Part shown: positions 10,687 to 21,388 of the stretch, piece by piece
Position numbering within the stretch: position 1 is the stretch's first letter
Layout of the letters: each line of letters opens with the position of its first letter
Assembly: GCA_905221605.1 (NCBI GenBank)
Contig: CAJNDS010002263.1
Location: 151,501 to 215,500, forward strand
Length of the DNA: 64,000 nucleotides
Direction of reading: 5' to 3'
From: Symbiodinium natans
Lineage: Eukaryota > Sar > Dinophyceae > Suessiales > Symbiodiniaceae
Position numbers and translations under genes: made by a program
The notes under the pieces: generated by a model
Database searches by the model: none
Told to the model about the DNA's origin: nothing
Seen by the model: only the letters and a program-made list of their open reading frames with translations

Positions 10687-11655
10687 GTAAGCACTGCCGT
10701 TTTTGTTTAGCTTCGGTGTATGTATGTATACTTACGCATATGTATATTCTACATATCTATACCCATAAGGGGCCGATTTGTAAAAAACATGTATGTGTGT
10801 GCGCGCACACACACGGACATACACGTACATCAGCGGGCTAGGCCCGGAGGATCTACTGGAATCAGCAACGAGCACATCCACTGTAAACACTAAGAACCAA
10901 TCCCAAAAGTTCTCCCCAAGAAGGCCTCAACCCAACATTCAGTCTTGAGCCCCGAGACTTCTTGACTGTGCAGGTCACCTACTCACCCAAGCTTCTGGAC
11001 CAAGTGCTCTTCTGGAGGCCAGGGCAGATTGCAGTTCCAGCTGTGTCTGACAGAAGCTGCAGAGTGACATGAAGTGGCCTGAGGTCGCCTCTCTTCGCAT
11101 ACGACCCCCGGCTTCAGAGCTAGGATGAGTACGAGCGTGTCGGTGCAGCTGTCGAGTCGGGGGCTTTTACAATTTCGTGGGATGCCCCGACAAGCCACAA
11201 TCCTGTAGCACCTGCCTCGAAGTTCGCAACAACTTAACATGCTGATTCTGCGGTGTATGTAGAAAGAGCTATGGTGCCATCCTCCTAGCGCTCGGATGAT
11301 AGCATGTACCTTGCCTGCGTAAAAGCGCCGCTCTTTGCACAAAGACACCGAGGCAACGCTGCGCTGTGCCATGCATCGCTTTCTCGAAGGCGGCACGTGT
11401 GTGTGGGTGTGGGTGTCGAAATTGAGTGCATTGGCTGCTTTCTGGGCCTGGCTTCACTTAGCGCATGCTTAGGCTTCAGGTGTTCGCTGCTCTTTGCCGA
11501 CTGCCCCATAGAAGCAGCAGCTACTTACATCCACCATGACACGCCCTGAATCCAAGAATCAGCTTCTCTTTCCGGCTGAGTTTCAACCGCCGCAGAAACA
11601 TTGGGGGGCGGCGGACTGCGAGGGGGTCTCGGCCCCCGAGCCCCATGAGGGATTC

Positions 11656-11706
11656 AAAGAAAGAGATCGAAAGACAGAGAGAGATAGAGAGAGAGAGAGA
11701 GAGAGG
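11656..11706 (+). repeat. GA microsatellite
   Basis: A GA-rich tract ending in 12 consecutive GA units. The sequence between 10700 and 11650 contains a short TATG/CA run near 10720-10825 and no exon I can support. Confidence 0.85.
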
Positions 11707-11815
11707 GATAACGCTAATTACTATTAAACCTGGGTAAGGGAGGTCTCCACAAAGCGTCAGACTCTGTTAAGCGCCCCCCTCGGGGCTGCCCCTTCGGGGT
11801 TACGTGCTCTGGAAG

Positions 11816-12296
11816 GAAGGAAGGAAGATAAAGAGATGGGAAAGAGAGAGGGAGACAGAGATGAAGCTCCCTCTTCACACAGACTGAGACACCTCAGGCG
11901 CGCTGTGCGCGGCAGGGGGGGGGACCCTCACGCTGAGTAGAAGAAGAAGGGGGGAGGAGGGAGAGAGGGAGGGAGAGGCAGAGGGGGAGAGAGGGGGAGA
12001 GGGAGAGAAGGGGAGGAAGAGAGGGAGTGCAGGTTGTCCTCTGCAAGGTTGGCTGGGTGATACCTGTTGCTGTTTTTGTTGGGGTGGTGGGGGTAGTGTG
12101 GAGTGGATTTCACGAGCTGGGGTTCTGACAAAAGTCTCACGATGACACAGCACTTGGGGCGTGGTTTGCGCGCGGCGTGTTTGTTCGGGGCTCCGCATGT
12201 CCAGACGAAGAAGTGGGGCGCGAGGGGGGATGAGAGGGGAAGAGAGGGGAACAGAGGGGAAGAGAGGGGACGAGAGGGGAAGAGAGAGAGAGGGAC
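11816..12296 (+). repeat. Purine-rich GGGA/GA tracts
   Basis: Three purine blocks occur in this interval: GGAA at 11816-11850, GGGAGA at 11935-12035 and AGAGGGG at 12222-12296. They are strand-asymmetric. The last block ends just before the exon at 12339 and would be purine-rich in the pre-mRNA. Confidence 0.8.
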
Positions 12297-12338
12297 ACAT
12301 GCGCCTGACACGGAGGCTTCTCTCAGTACCCGCTGCAG

Positions 12339-13080
12339 TTTTACTTTTTGGAGGGCTCGGAGAGCGTGCCCTACGCCAAGGCCAACGAAGCATCTGTCCA
12401 CAACTTCGCAAGTTTGTCTCGAATCCTTAGCCCATCTGGGACGCACCTAGACCTCGCTTCTTTAGGAAATTTGTTGGCGTGCTTCTCATTTGTGCTTGCC
12501 TTCAAGTGCCCGTGCAAACCCATAGTCCACCTGTGTACGTGCAGGCTGTTGCCTTCCGGGCCATCGCCATGCTGCCGCACGACCATGCCCCTTCGTGGAT
12601 GGGTTGGGGGGGGCTCGTGATTGAGCTGGCGTGGTGTAGGTGTCAGGGCCTTGTTTGGCCCTTCCTCTAAACTCTGATACCCTGAGCCCTACGAGAGGAG
12701 GGGGCCTTAAGGTTACAACCTTCAGCCTCCCCGCCCCTCCAGGGACAGTTCAGCGACCAGCGAGCTAAATCCTTAAGAGGTCACCGCAGTTCTGGGTGGG
12801 TATAAGCAGGGATACTGATACCATCCGTAGGGCTTTTTGCTTACTCGACCAGTGTACAACAACCCATGAGCCTCCAAGTGGGTAGTTCTCTAAATTGGGG
12901 CCCCTTTTCGGTGTCCTAGATAGAGTACAGCGCGTCACCAAAATGGACCCAAATTTGGAGAACCCCCTCCCACAAGTTTTAAAGGCGCTGATGTCCTTCT
13001 ACGAGCTGTACTCCACAGCCACGCCGCTGCTGCTGCCTTCCGCGGAGTGGATGTATCGTCTGCAGCAGGGCCTGGTTTAA
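12339..13080 (+). CDS. Three-exon 3' end of an unknown protein
   Basis: The exons are 12339-12407, 12545-12602 and 12977-13080, and their phases agree. Exon one encodes FYFLEGSESVPYAKANEASV and HNF, then meets a GCAAGT donor of GC type. Exon two encodes AVAFRAIAMLPHDHAPSWM and ends at GTTGGG in phase 1. Exon three starts after ACAAG, completes the codon and runs LKALMSFYELYSTATPLLL to SAEWMYRLQQGLV and a TAA. The second intron holds a family B inverted-repeat element at 12880-12966. The earlier exons at 10248 and 10619 may belong to the same gene. I do not recognise the family, but frame, phase and codon texture make real coding likely. Confidence 0.6.
12880..12966. mobile_element. Miniature inverted-repeat element, family B, copy 1
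   Basis: GGGTAGTTCTCTAAATTGGG at the left is mirrored by CCCAAATTTGGAGAACCCCC at the right. It lies in the last intron of the preceding gene, ending ten bases before the exon. A second copy is at 24732-24828. A piece of a family D end (CCCATGAGCCTCCAAG) abuts it on the left. Confidence 0.75.
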
Positions 13081-13360
13081 ACCCCCTTGAAGCTTTGTTT
13101 CGACCCTACCCCAAGCCTAAGTGGGCTGCTTTGGACGAACTCAGGGTCGGCTGCTGGCTTTCTTCCCGGTGGCCTTCTTTTGTGCTGGTGTTGGATTTTG
13201 GAGGGGAGTGGGGCTGAGGCGTAAATTCTTGCTCTTCACGCACACAGGCCTCCACAAAGCCACAACGTCTGGCTTGGTACTGTTCATTGTTCAGGGCATT
13301 CCCTAAACCCTAAACCCCAAGCCCCAAACTTCACAAACTCCAAGAGCCCTAGACCTTAAA

Positions 13361-13457
13361 CTGTATCCCCCTTGGGAATTATGTTTGTTTTGGTTTATAT
13401 AAACCCCAAGAGGGCATTAAAAATATCATGTTTATGAAGGTTCTAAGGGGAGTATAG
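13361..13457. mobile_element. Miniature inverted-repeat element, family H, copy 2
   Basis: Shares CCCCTTGGG near the left end, AACCCCAAGAGG in the middle and TTCTAAGGGGAGTATAG at the right end with the copy at 8016-8118. Confidence 0.65.
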
Positions 13458-13563
13458 TAAACCCGAGAGCAGGGGACCGTAAAATACCTGAAGCTCGACT
13501 CTCGGCAAACCGCAACCATGGTTGCATGTGCAGTAGACCATAAAGAAGGGGGGCCGGCGTTCC

Positions 13564-13622
13564 CCTAAACCCTAGACCCCAAACCCTAGACCCTAAATCC
13601 TAAACCCTAAACCCTAAACCCT
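13564..13622 (+). repeat. CCCTAAA array
   Basis: Eight units, some with CTAGACCC variants. The array touches the candidate exon at 13624. Confidence 0.9.
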
Positions 13623-13623
13623 C

Positions 13624-13684
13624 GAACGTATCACGGAAGACCCCTTTGATGTAGCAACCGATGCCTTGCTGGCCTTGTGCGAGT
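13624..13684 (+). CDS. Candidate exon, acceptor not visible
   Basis: The open frame reads ERITEDPFDVATDALLALCE before a possible GTGAGA donor. The array runs straight into it and no AG acceptor is seen close by, so the start is uncertain. Residue composition looks coding. Confidence 0.38.
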
Positions 13685-13771
13685 GTGAGAGTCGAGTCGA
13701 AACCCTCAACCTAATGAGCCCTGAACAGGTTTAGGGCCAACCAGCTTCGGGCCCATCGCTGCGCCCCTCAG

Positions 13772-13834
13772 GCTGTACATGCGCGGCCAACTCTCAGTCG
13801 GCGAGCGCGCCTTTGCCAGAAGTGGAGATCAAGG
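13772..13834 (+). CDS. Candidate internal exon, unknown protein
   Basis: A CCTCAG acceptor and a GTGGGC donor bound a frame LYMRGQLSVGERAFARSGDQ plus Gly. Codon use is GC-rich. Its start phase does not fit the proposed end of the exon before it, so the join between them is not established. Confidence 0.42.
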
Positions 13835-14689
13835 GTGGGCGGGCGCAAGGTCACACACGCACACACGTATATGTGTGTATATATACATATATATGCAAAC
13901 ATCTGTTTTTACACCTTTTGGTCGAGACCATCAGGTGACGAAAACCCTGAACTTGAACCCCAAACACATAAATCCTGAGAGAGTCCCCAGCTTGAAAGAA
14001 GGGGGCTTCGGGAGGCTTCGGGCGTGGAGCCCTTTCAAGTCCCTTGCCCCCCTAAGGAGTCGAAACCCTAAAGACCCCCGCAACCCCTATATACCCCTGA
14101 GATACCCTATACCCAAGGGCCATATTTCAGAAACCTTTAGGACCAGGTAAGGGGCCCAATAGTCCCGAACACCCCTGAGGGGGGAAAGTGTATGGGGCTT
14201 AGGGCTTAGGGTCTCACCCTCGCTCCCAAAAAGGCTTGGGCTTGGGTGTCTGGCGTTGCTTTCTGTATTCAGCGTTCAGGGCCCAGGGTGGCGCCTTGAG
14301 AGGGGAGAAGCACAACCTGGAATGGTTTAGGGTTAAGGGATTCGGGGTTTAGGGCAAGAAACGCGAGACTTCACAAGCCTGAAGCGAAAGGAATCTCGTC
14401 ATCCAACCCCTTAAGGGCTCTTCGATGGGGGTGAGCTGTTTTGGGGGGGCGCGCACGCTAAACAGATGCAGCAGCAAGGGACCATCATCTTAGGGAGCTG
14501 ACCATGCATAGCAACCCTCTTAAACCATTACGCTCTACAGTATGGGATTTGGGTTTCGGGAAACGGCTTGGGTTTACAAAAGAGCTGGGGTTAGCGGCTA
14601 GGGTTTGTGTTTTGGGCTTAGGGACTAGACCTTGGCAGCAAAGAGTAATTACCAGTTGCCAAAAAAGGGAGAAACCTTGCGCTTTGGGT

Positions 14690-14826
14690 TCATGTGTTTC
14701 CCTAGTACCCCTCTACTACACCCCTAGGTTCCCCCTTAAATAACCTCTTGGGCTTAATGATCCTTAAATAGCCTTAGTTATGAGGGGGAACCGTGTAGAG
14801 GGGGGTAGTAGGGGAACCCATGATGG
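14690..14826. mobile_element. Inverted-repeat element with long arms, family F
   Basis: The left arm CATGTGTTTCCCTAGTACCC continues through CTCTACTACACCCC to GGTTCCCCC. The right arm is an imperfect reverse complement ending GTAGTAGGGGAACCCATG. The arms are about 45 bases each around a short AT-rich loop, so it would fold as a hairpin in RNA. Only one copy is seen in this window. Confidence 0.7.
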
Positions 14827-14892
14827 GTTCAGGTTAGTATACTTCGAACTTGCAAACCTGCCTCCTGAAGTCATGAGACAGGCTGGTATCAG

Positions 14893-14943
14893 TCCATCAT
14901 GCCGGGCCACGAGCCCCCCTTCTGCGAGTTCGAGGATGCCAGG
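14893..14943 (+). CDS. Candidate internal exon, unknown protein
   Basis: A TATCAG acceptor and a GTAGCT donor enclose exactly 17 codons, SIMPGHEPPFCEFEDAR. It is short, but both borders fit and phases are 0 and 0. Confidence 0.4.
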
Positions 14944-15766
14944 GTAGCTCCACTAAACCCCAGACTGCAACCCTCTACCTACCCGAGTTGTCTTTTCTCA
15001 AAAGTTCTTGGTCGATGAGTGGAATTGGGTACCTTTCATCCTTTGTGTGTTATATGGGACGAATGTAGGGAACCCGATTCATTCTTTCCGTGCTTGGAAC
15101 CTCTGAGTTCGGGGGAAGTAAACCGTGCACCTAAGGACGATCAAGCTCCGTTTCGTCATTTTTGGGGTTCTGGGCTCTTCGCACAAAGCAAAACGACGTG
15201 GCGAAGCAGCGTGCCCTTCATCAACGTGTGAACTAGCACAATGATCAGAACTTCTGGTGAACCGGCTGATTATCTGGTCTTGATGTTCCTATATTCTTGG
15301 GCTGCCTAGCCTGGGGCCTCATGGAGATTTATTGCTCGGGTTTTGGTGTCGTGTCTCTGATTAGGCTGGAGTCGAGCAAGGCTGTTTCCATAGTTTTGGG
15401 GCATCGTTTGTTTTGGGGGGAGGAAAGAGCTCGAGACCGTCGAGACCAAAGTGAATCAACATGCGGTGGCCGATCTAATTTTTTTCAGGAGTATACTATA
15501 CCAGAAACCGCGCAAGGGTGCATAGTTTAGATCAATCCTCATGTCTTTGCATGCCGGCCTTATCTGTGTAGGCGACCCGTGCAGAACCCTAGATCTAGAT
15601 GCCGAAGTGCCAGGTTTTCCACATTAGAATATTTAGGTCCCTTTGCAGTCGCTGTTAGCTGTATCATCAGTCCAGCACCTGAAGGACCCCCAAATGAAGT
15701 CCTCCTCCTCCGCACCTCCTCCCCGTCCTCCTCCTCCCTCCGCCCCTCCTCCCTCCCCTCCCGCAG

Positions 15767-15817
15767 GACGCCGGCGAAGAAAAGAAGGCCAGGAAGATGC
15801 GGCCGCAAAAAACCATG
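15767..15817 (+). CDS. Candidate internal exon, lysine-rich segment
   Basis: A long CT-rich tract ending CCCGCAG precedes 17 codons, DAGEEKKARKMRPQKTM, followed by a GTATGA donor. The 3' splice signal is among the best in the window. The intron after it is AT-rich (15818-16331) and ends in the family G element. Confidence 0.5.
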
Positions 15818-16331
15818 GTATGACCTTTCCTTCTAGGCCTTTCTTTGTTATATTATTCTGATTAGTCGCTACTGAATTCCGAGAATGCTATGCTATGTTT
15901 TTTTTGCATGACTATTCGTATGCTACCATCCAGGCCAACATATTTACTATATTTCATTTTCTACGCCAGACACCCTATGTTGCTATTTGTAATAGTGTGC
16001 TATTGTGTCATTGTTGTATTGTTATATGATTAGATGACTAGATGCTTGTACCATTACGTTTTTGGTATTCTTAGTCTTCTTGTTCTTATGATTATTCTGA
16101 TTATTAACATATATTTTGGTTACTATGTAATGTGGTTAAATGTGATTAGGTATGGCTATATCTTTCTATTACGATATTCCTTTCTAAGCCCTACGCTCTG
16201 AGGTGAGGAGGTTGAAAGACCTGATTGAGTATTTCAACGGCTTCTTCAGTTGAGTCTATCGCAGACCCAACCTTCTCTCCACAGCACAACCCCTGACCCT
16301 GAATCCTGCACCCTCTGGGCAGAACCCCTAC

Positions 16332-16443
16332 CTACTAATTGCTTAAGAACCCCGAAAAACTAAACCAATATTCCTCCTTATTAAGGGTAATGTAGGGATT
16401 ATGATCATTATTAATTCTTCTGGGGTTCTTAAGCAAATAGTAG
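16332..16443. mobile_element. Inverted-repeat element, family G, abutting an exon
   Basis: The ends CTACTAATTGCTTAAGAACC and GGTTCTTAAGCAAATAGTAG are reverse complements with one mismatch, with at least two further paired bases inside. The right end finishes in TAG exactly where an open reading frame begins, so the element would supply the AG acceptor of the preceding intron. Confidence 0.8.
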
Positions 16444-16552
16444 CTGCTAAGAAGAGGCCGGCACGCCAGATCCTGCCTGGGGCGTCTCTGCGGCCAAGGC
16501 CGCCCGCATAGCGGCGGCTCCTTGGGCAAGCACAAGAGTTCCTGCACACAGG
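16444..16552 (+). CDS. Candidate exon directly after family G element
   Basis: From the last base of the element a frame stays open for 36 codons (LLRRGRHARSCLGRLCGQGR and onward) to a GG|GTTTAGGC donor. It is in the same phase as the exon at 15767. Another frame starting after CGCCAG at 16469 is also open, so the reading frame is not settled. Confidence 0.33.
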
Positions 16553-17320
16553 GTTTAGGCGTTAGGGTTTAGGGATAGGGTTTAGGGTTTCGGGTTTCGG
16601 GTTTAGAGGCTCTTGAAGCCCTTCGGCCTAAAGCCTAGAATTACTTGGGGTGGAGGTGGATTTTTAGTGGGGATATTGATGGAATAGGATCTACCCACGG
16701 GAAGTTGCACAAGCCCCTAATCCCTATAACCGGCGCACCCAATCGTTCAACCTTCGGGTTTCCTTGCTTCGAAGGAGTAGTACGTGTTGACCTTTTTAAT
16801 TCCTTGTTTGCTGGCGAAGTAAGATACACCCTGAACATTAAAGCCTTCAGTCTTGCACAGTCCGCTGGAATGTCCAAAGGTGCGAACCATGAGCTCCTAG
16901 CCCCGAAGCCCCCAAGACCCAAAACTTTGAAAACTCCAAAGGGCTTAGGGTTTAGGGTTTAGGGTGTTTGCGACGCCGGCATAGAGCTCAGTTCCGGTTT
17001 CAAAAGGGCTTAGGGTTTAAAGGTTCGGGGTTTCGGGCTTGGTGAACCGAACGTTTCGCCAGCAGGGTCGCAAAACCCCGATGACCCAAGCTGCCTTCCT
17101 GCAACACTTGTTGTCAATAGCGTCGGGTGATGAAGAAGCACCCCCGGGCTAACGACCCTTGCGTGATTCTGATTCGACATCTCATTCGGATGAGTTCTCC
17201 CTCTGTGGCATGCTCCCGGCTTACCAAGAAGAGTTTAGGGTTTACGCCAAAGGTTTCAGGTTTTAGTGGGCCTGGAGCCCTGGGTCCGAAGCCTGAAGTT
17301 CCTGGAAGCACCAGGTGCAG

Positions 17321-17418
17321 ACCCTGAAGCGGATCATGACCGCCACCGACCTGGAGACGGCGAAGAGCATGGCAGATGCCACCCTCGGAACTTCGGATTC
17401 CGATGGCGGATCCCTTCT
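17321..17418 (+). CDS. Candidate internal exon, unknown protein
   Basis: A GGTGCAG acceptor opens a frame TLKRIMTATDLETAKSMADA followed by TLGTSDSDGG. The amphipathic helix and codon texture are good. The 3' end is not fixed, because the frame runs on into a small TTTTGGGATG repeat at about 17430-17475. Confidence 0.48.
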
Positions 17419-17769
17419 TGTTTTGGGGATGTATGGGGATGTTTTGGGATCTTTTGGGATGTTTTGGGATGTAGGATTTCGGGTGGCCCTTATCCTGGGT
17501 TTAGCCTTGGGGCCCGAAAGATGGCCTCAGCCCCAAGTCGCAAAAAACTATGAATGGGAGGGGCCGGCCAAACCCTCGACCTTAAACCCTAAACCCCAAA
17601 CGATGGGCTGTTTGGCCTGAGAATCCGCATGGTCAACCCTAGAAAGGGCCTGTTTTGTGGGGTTGTCGGGTGGCATACGGTGACGTTTTTTAAATAAGTG
17701 GAGGGCGGCCAACCAGCAACGGCCAGGGGGGTAGTATAAAAGACCAGTTTAAATCCGCATGTTTTCGTG

Positions 17770-18400
17770 TTTATGCACTAGCCCCCTCCAGCCAAGCCCC
17801 CCATCCACCCCCCCCTCCAGCCAAACCCAACCCTTCCTCCACCCCCAGGCTCCACAAACCCCCTCTCCAGCCCCTTCAGCCAAGCCCCCTCCAGCCAACA
17901 CCCCACCCCCTCCAAGCCCCCCTCCAGCCAACCGCCCACCCCCTCTCCAGCCAACCCCCACCCCTCTCCACCCCTCCCGCCAACACCCTCAAACCGCCCT
18001 CTCAACCCCCTCTCCAGCCAAGCCCGTCAACCACCCAGCACCCCTCCAGCCCCTCCCGAAGCACCCCCCCAACCCCTCCAAACAAACCGCCCCCTTCCCA
18101 ACCCCCCCTCCAGCCAACCCCTTCCTCTTCTCAGCCAACCCCCCTCCAGCCAACCCCCCCCCCCTCCACCAACCCACCCCCCCACCCCCCCCTCCAGCAC
18201 CCCTCCCCCCTCCAGCCAACCCCCTCCCCACCTTCCTCACCCTTCCTCTCCCCAGCCAACCCCCCTCCAGCACCCCTCCAGCCAACAACCGCCAACCCCC
18301 AGCCAAACCCGACCCCCTCCAGCCAAACCCCCCCTCCAGCACCCCTCCCCCCTCCCAGCCAACCCCCCCTCCTCCAGCCAACACCCCTCTGAAAGGGGTT
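17770..18400 (+). repeat. C-rich minisatellite, CCCCCTCCAGCCAA units
   Basis: Some 630 bases of variable 14-20 base units on the theme CCCCTCCAGCCAAC, nearly free of G on this strand except in the CAGCC core. A proline-rich frame spans it, but this follows from the repeat. Runs of four or more C in close order mean the other strand could form G-quadruplexes. It ends at a G-run at 18424-18440. Confidence 0.95.
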
Positions 18401-18595
18401 TGGATGGTTGGTTGTGAGGTTGGTGGGGGGGGGGGGGGGTGTTGGCTGGAGGGGGGCTTGGCGCGGGAAGGCTTGCTGGAGGGTCTATTTCCGGATGGGC
18501 GGCCTGACGCCGCGCTCCACGGAGGTAGTATGAAATACCTGTTTGACTGTTTAGATGTCCGGGTATTTAAAAACAGGCACCGTAGCCCACCCTAG

Positions 18596-18727
18596 CCCTA
18601 ACCCTAAACCCTAAACCCTAAACCCTAAACCCTAAACCCGAAACCCGAAACCCTAAACCCTAAACCCGAAACCCGAAGCCCGAAACCCGAAGCCCCGTAA
18701 ACCTTAAGCCCTAAACCCTAAACCCTG
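18596..18727 (+). repeat. CCCTAAA array
   Basis: About 18 units with CCCGAAA and CCCGAAG variants. A possible short exon follows at 18762 (RRIDGGSAACLPSG), too weak to list. From 18810 to 20300 no exon is firmly supported. A stretch near 19970-20040 (LRKFFLAVAANETDKDAPAT) is suggestive. Confidence 0.95.
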
Positions 18728-20549
18728 GTATAGAGCCTCTTGAAATCGCGCGCCCCCTCAGCGGAGGATTGATGGAGGATCAGCCGCCTGCCTTCCATCG
18801 GGGTGGGGGTTTCCATCCTTACTGGGGGGAACCCCTTCTATACCCCTTGCATACCCTATAAAACCCAAGGGGCCCATACTGCAGAACTTTTTCAAGAGGG
18901 TAACTGGCCACATTGACGAACCATGAAGGAACCTTTAGCATCACGTGGTACGCTTAAACCCTGAACCCTAAACCCCAAACCCGCCGAATGCCCAAAACTC
19001 CCCGAACGTCAGGAAGAATCCTTAGGCATGGATTCATGGTCCACGTTTTAGGGCAAATCAGGCCCTTGGGTCCGCTTTTGGGTGTGCGCCTTCTGCCTCG
19101 ATTGCGGCTCCTGGGGGGCTGGCCACTAAACTCCTAGCCCTATACCCTAAACTCAACACCCTAAATCTCTAAACTCTATGAGCTGCTTGGCCTAACTTCC
19201 GAGATGATTCTTGGGGTCTTGGGCTTGGGGGGCTTTGGGATCTGTAGTGGAGAGGGTTGGCTGTCATGCATGTAGTACTAGTAGGCTCTGAGGCTTGATC
19301 CACTAGATTCGAGATGTTGGTGATTAGAGGGGGCCTTGAGATTGGAGCTGATGACCATCCAAATTTTAACGCTATGCGACCGGGGCCTGCACAGCTGCGA
19401 GGCGCTTGCTGTCGAGAGGGGCATGCAGTTCATGCGCACACCTGTCGCTAATGGGGGGGGGGGGTGGCATATCTCGTCCAAGTACACATGGCGAAGGTGT
19501 GCTGAAGCTGGACGCGGAATACATGCAGGACAGCGCCAGCACGAAGAAGGAAGTAGTTGGAAGGGCCACACCACAAACAAATCAAGGAAAATATGAAGAG
19601 GAAAGCGGGCGTCGTTGGCGATGTGGCTGGCGGGGTGGTGGGGGTTGGAGGGGGTTGGGTGGTGGGGGGGTGGGTGGTGGGGGCGTTGTGGGGGCGTTGT
19701 GGGGGCAGGGTGCTAGTGGGGGCCGGGGGGGGGGGAGTGCAATTGGGGAGGGATAAGGGTGCCGGAGACCTCGGCGGATTTGTGGGGAAATACAGGCTCC
19801 AGTCAGCCATGTGCCCTTTCCAAAATCGCTTGGGATTTATGCAACAAAGGGTGCCAGAGGGTGCATCACCATCTGTTGTACGGCAGAAAGATAGGATCCT
19901 GTCTTATACGGTTTTTAAGGCGCTCCAAATCCCATTAAACCCCTGCATCGACGCCACGGTTCTGAGGAAGTTCTTCTTGGCAGTTGCTGCCAACGAGACC
20001 GACAAGGACGCGCCTGCGACCATATGCGCGCAGCCAGAAGTTACGGCACACATGCAGCAGCCTGATATGCAGGCGCATGGCGCAGCCTTTTTCGACCACA
20101 AGTTCCAAGCCCTAACCTCGGGCCCAAGCCCGAAACCTGAAGCCTCAAAACCCGGAACCCCAAACCCTCTCCCTGAACCCTACATCTTGGCAGAACTTCT
20201 GCCAACCTAAGCCCTACGAGTGGCGCAAGTAGGACTCCGCAACCTCCATGGGCGTAGTGCGGCGGAAGGAGAGCCTGGGTTTGCGGTTTCAGTGTTTTTT
20301 GGGGTTTAGGGTTTACGGTTTAGGGTTTAGGGTTTGGGGGTGTAGGCGTCTTCTCTTGTAAGTATCACGTAGCAAGCCCTGTAGTTTCGACGTCGCACCC
20401 TCGGCTCGGAGAGCGTTCTGGCTACATCCATCCATGATCCCAGATGCAAAATAGGGCTTGGGCGGGGAGGTTTTGGGATATTGGGGGTTTCTCGCTTGTG
20501 CTTTCTCGCTGGTTTTCTCTTAACGAACTGCAGTTCAGTTGTCATAATG

Positions 20550-20658
20550 CACCCTAAACCCTAAACCCTAAACCCAAACCCTAAACCCAAACCCTAAACC
20601 TCAAACCCTTTAAAAACCCTAAACCCTAAACCCTAAACCCTAAACCCTAAACCCTAAG
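20550..20658 (+). repeat. CCCTAAA array ending in a splice acceptor
   Basis: About 14 units. The last reads CCCTAAG, and its AG is the acceptor that best fits the exon at 20659. Confidence 0.95.
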
Positions 20659-20711
20659 CCCTGTGGGAGGATAACTCGGATGAGCCGGTGACCTTCCGGC
20701 GCACCGGAGGA
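20659..20711 (+). CDS. Candidate internal exon, unknown protein
   Basis: Directly after CCCTAAG the frame reads LWEDNSDEPVTFRRTGG to a GTTGGT donor. It is an acidic then basic segment with good codon texture. The family is not recognised. Confidence 0.5.
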
Positions 20712-21309
20712 GTTGGTGGGGTTAAGAGGGTCCTTTGCGGGGACTTCTGACTGGTGGATGCCTAACCTGGCTTGTCCGAGTGTGATTCAACACTGGTTTA
20801 TCAATTGGCTCCTTGCGGGACATGTTATACTTTTCCTTATTGGTCTAACAGGAGGGAACTACCGCATATGGACCCTAAACCCCAAACCGGACACATTTCG
20901 CAGTCCTGTCAGGAGAGAGGTCCTGGCACCCCTACACTCCCTTCCAAATGTCGAATCGGGACTCCAACGATTGGACGCGGATGCGCAAAGGAGGCGGGGC
21001 TTCAGGGCTTCAGGTTTCATGTTAAGTCTTGGGGTCCATATGTAGGGGTAACCGGGTGGTGCTTGACTTCTGTCCCTCAGCCTTGTTCTTGGGAGAATAT
21101 GCCTTGTTGCAAGTCTGCTGAGTCATCTGTGAGAAATTACTCGTCGCTAGCACCGAGCCCTTCAAAAAGCCCAAAGCCCTAGACTACTAGACCCTCCATG
21201 CTGTGGCTAGGCGTGTTGCCAAAATCTAAGCTCCTGAATCGTAAACCCCGGCCCCAACCCTTCGGACCTTCAGCCCCAAACCTTCCGTACCGTGCCCAAC
21301 TCGGGGCAG

Positions 21310-21388
21310 GCTGGTGGCTGCGAAGGGGCCCTCGGTTCGATGCCATGCGCTACTGGCATCAGTTCTCGGACTTCGCCACTTCGGCAGA
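21310..21388 (+). CDS. Candidate internal exon, unknown protein
   Basis: A GGGCAG acceptor and a GTTTCA donor bound a frame WWLRRGPRFDAMRYWHQFSD followed by FATSAE. It is rich in aromatic residues, which is unlikely by chance in this GC-rich DNA. The family is not recognised. Confidence 0.48.

Noticed and set aside
12103-12450. Arg/Gly/Glu-rich frames over the purine tract
   Set aside because: Repeat-driven; the supported exon in this region starts later, at 12339, in a defined frame.
17759-18595. Long proline-rich open frame of 278 codons
   Set aside because: It is wholly explained by the C-rich minisatellite, which keeps several frames open on both strands.
19557-20210. Single 217-codon frame as one exon
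   Set aside because: The first third is a G-rich repeat that stays open in several frames. Only a short part near 19970-20040 looks coding and no border could be fixed.
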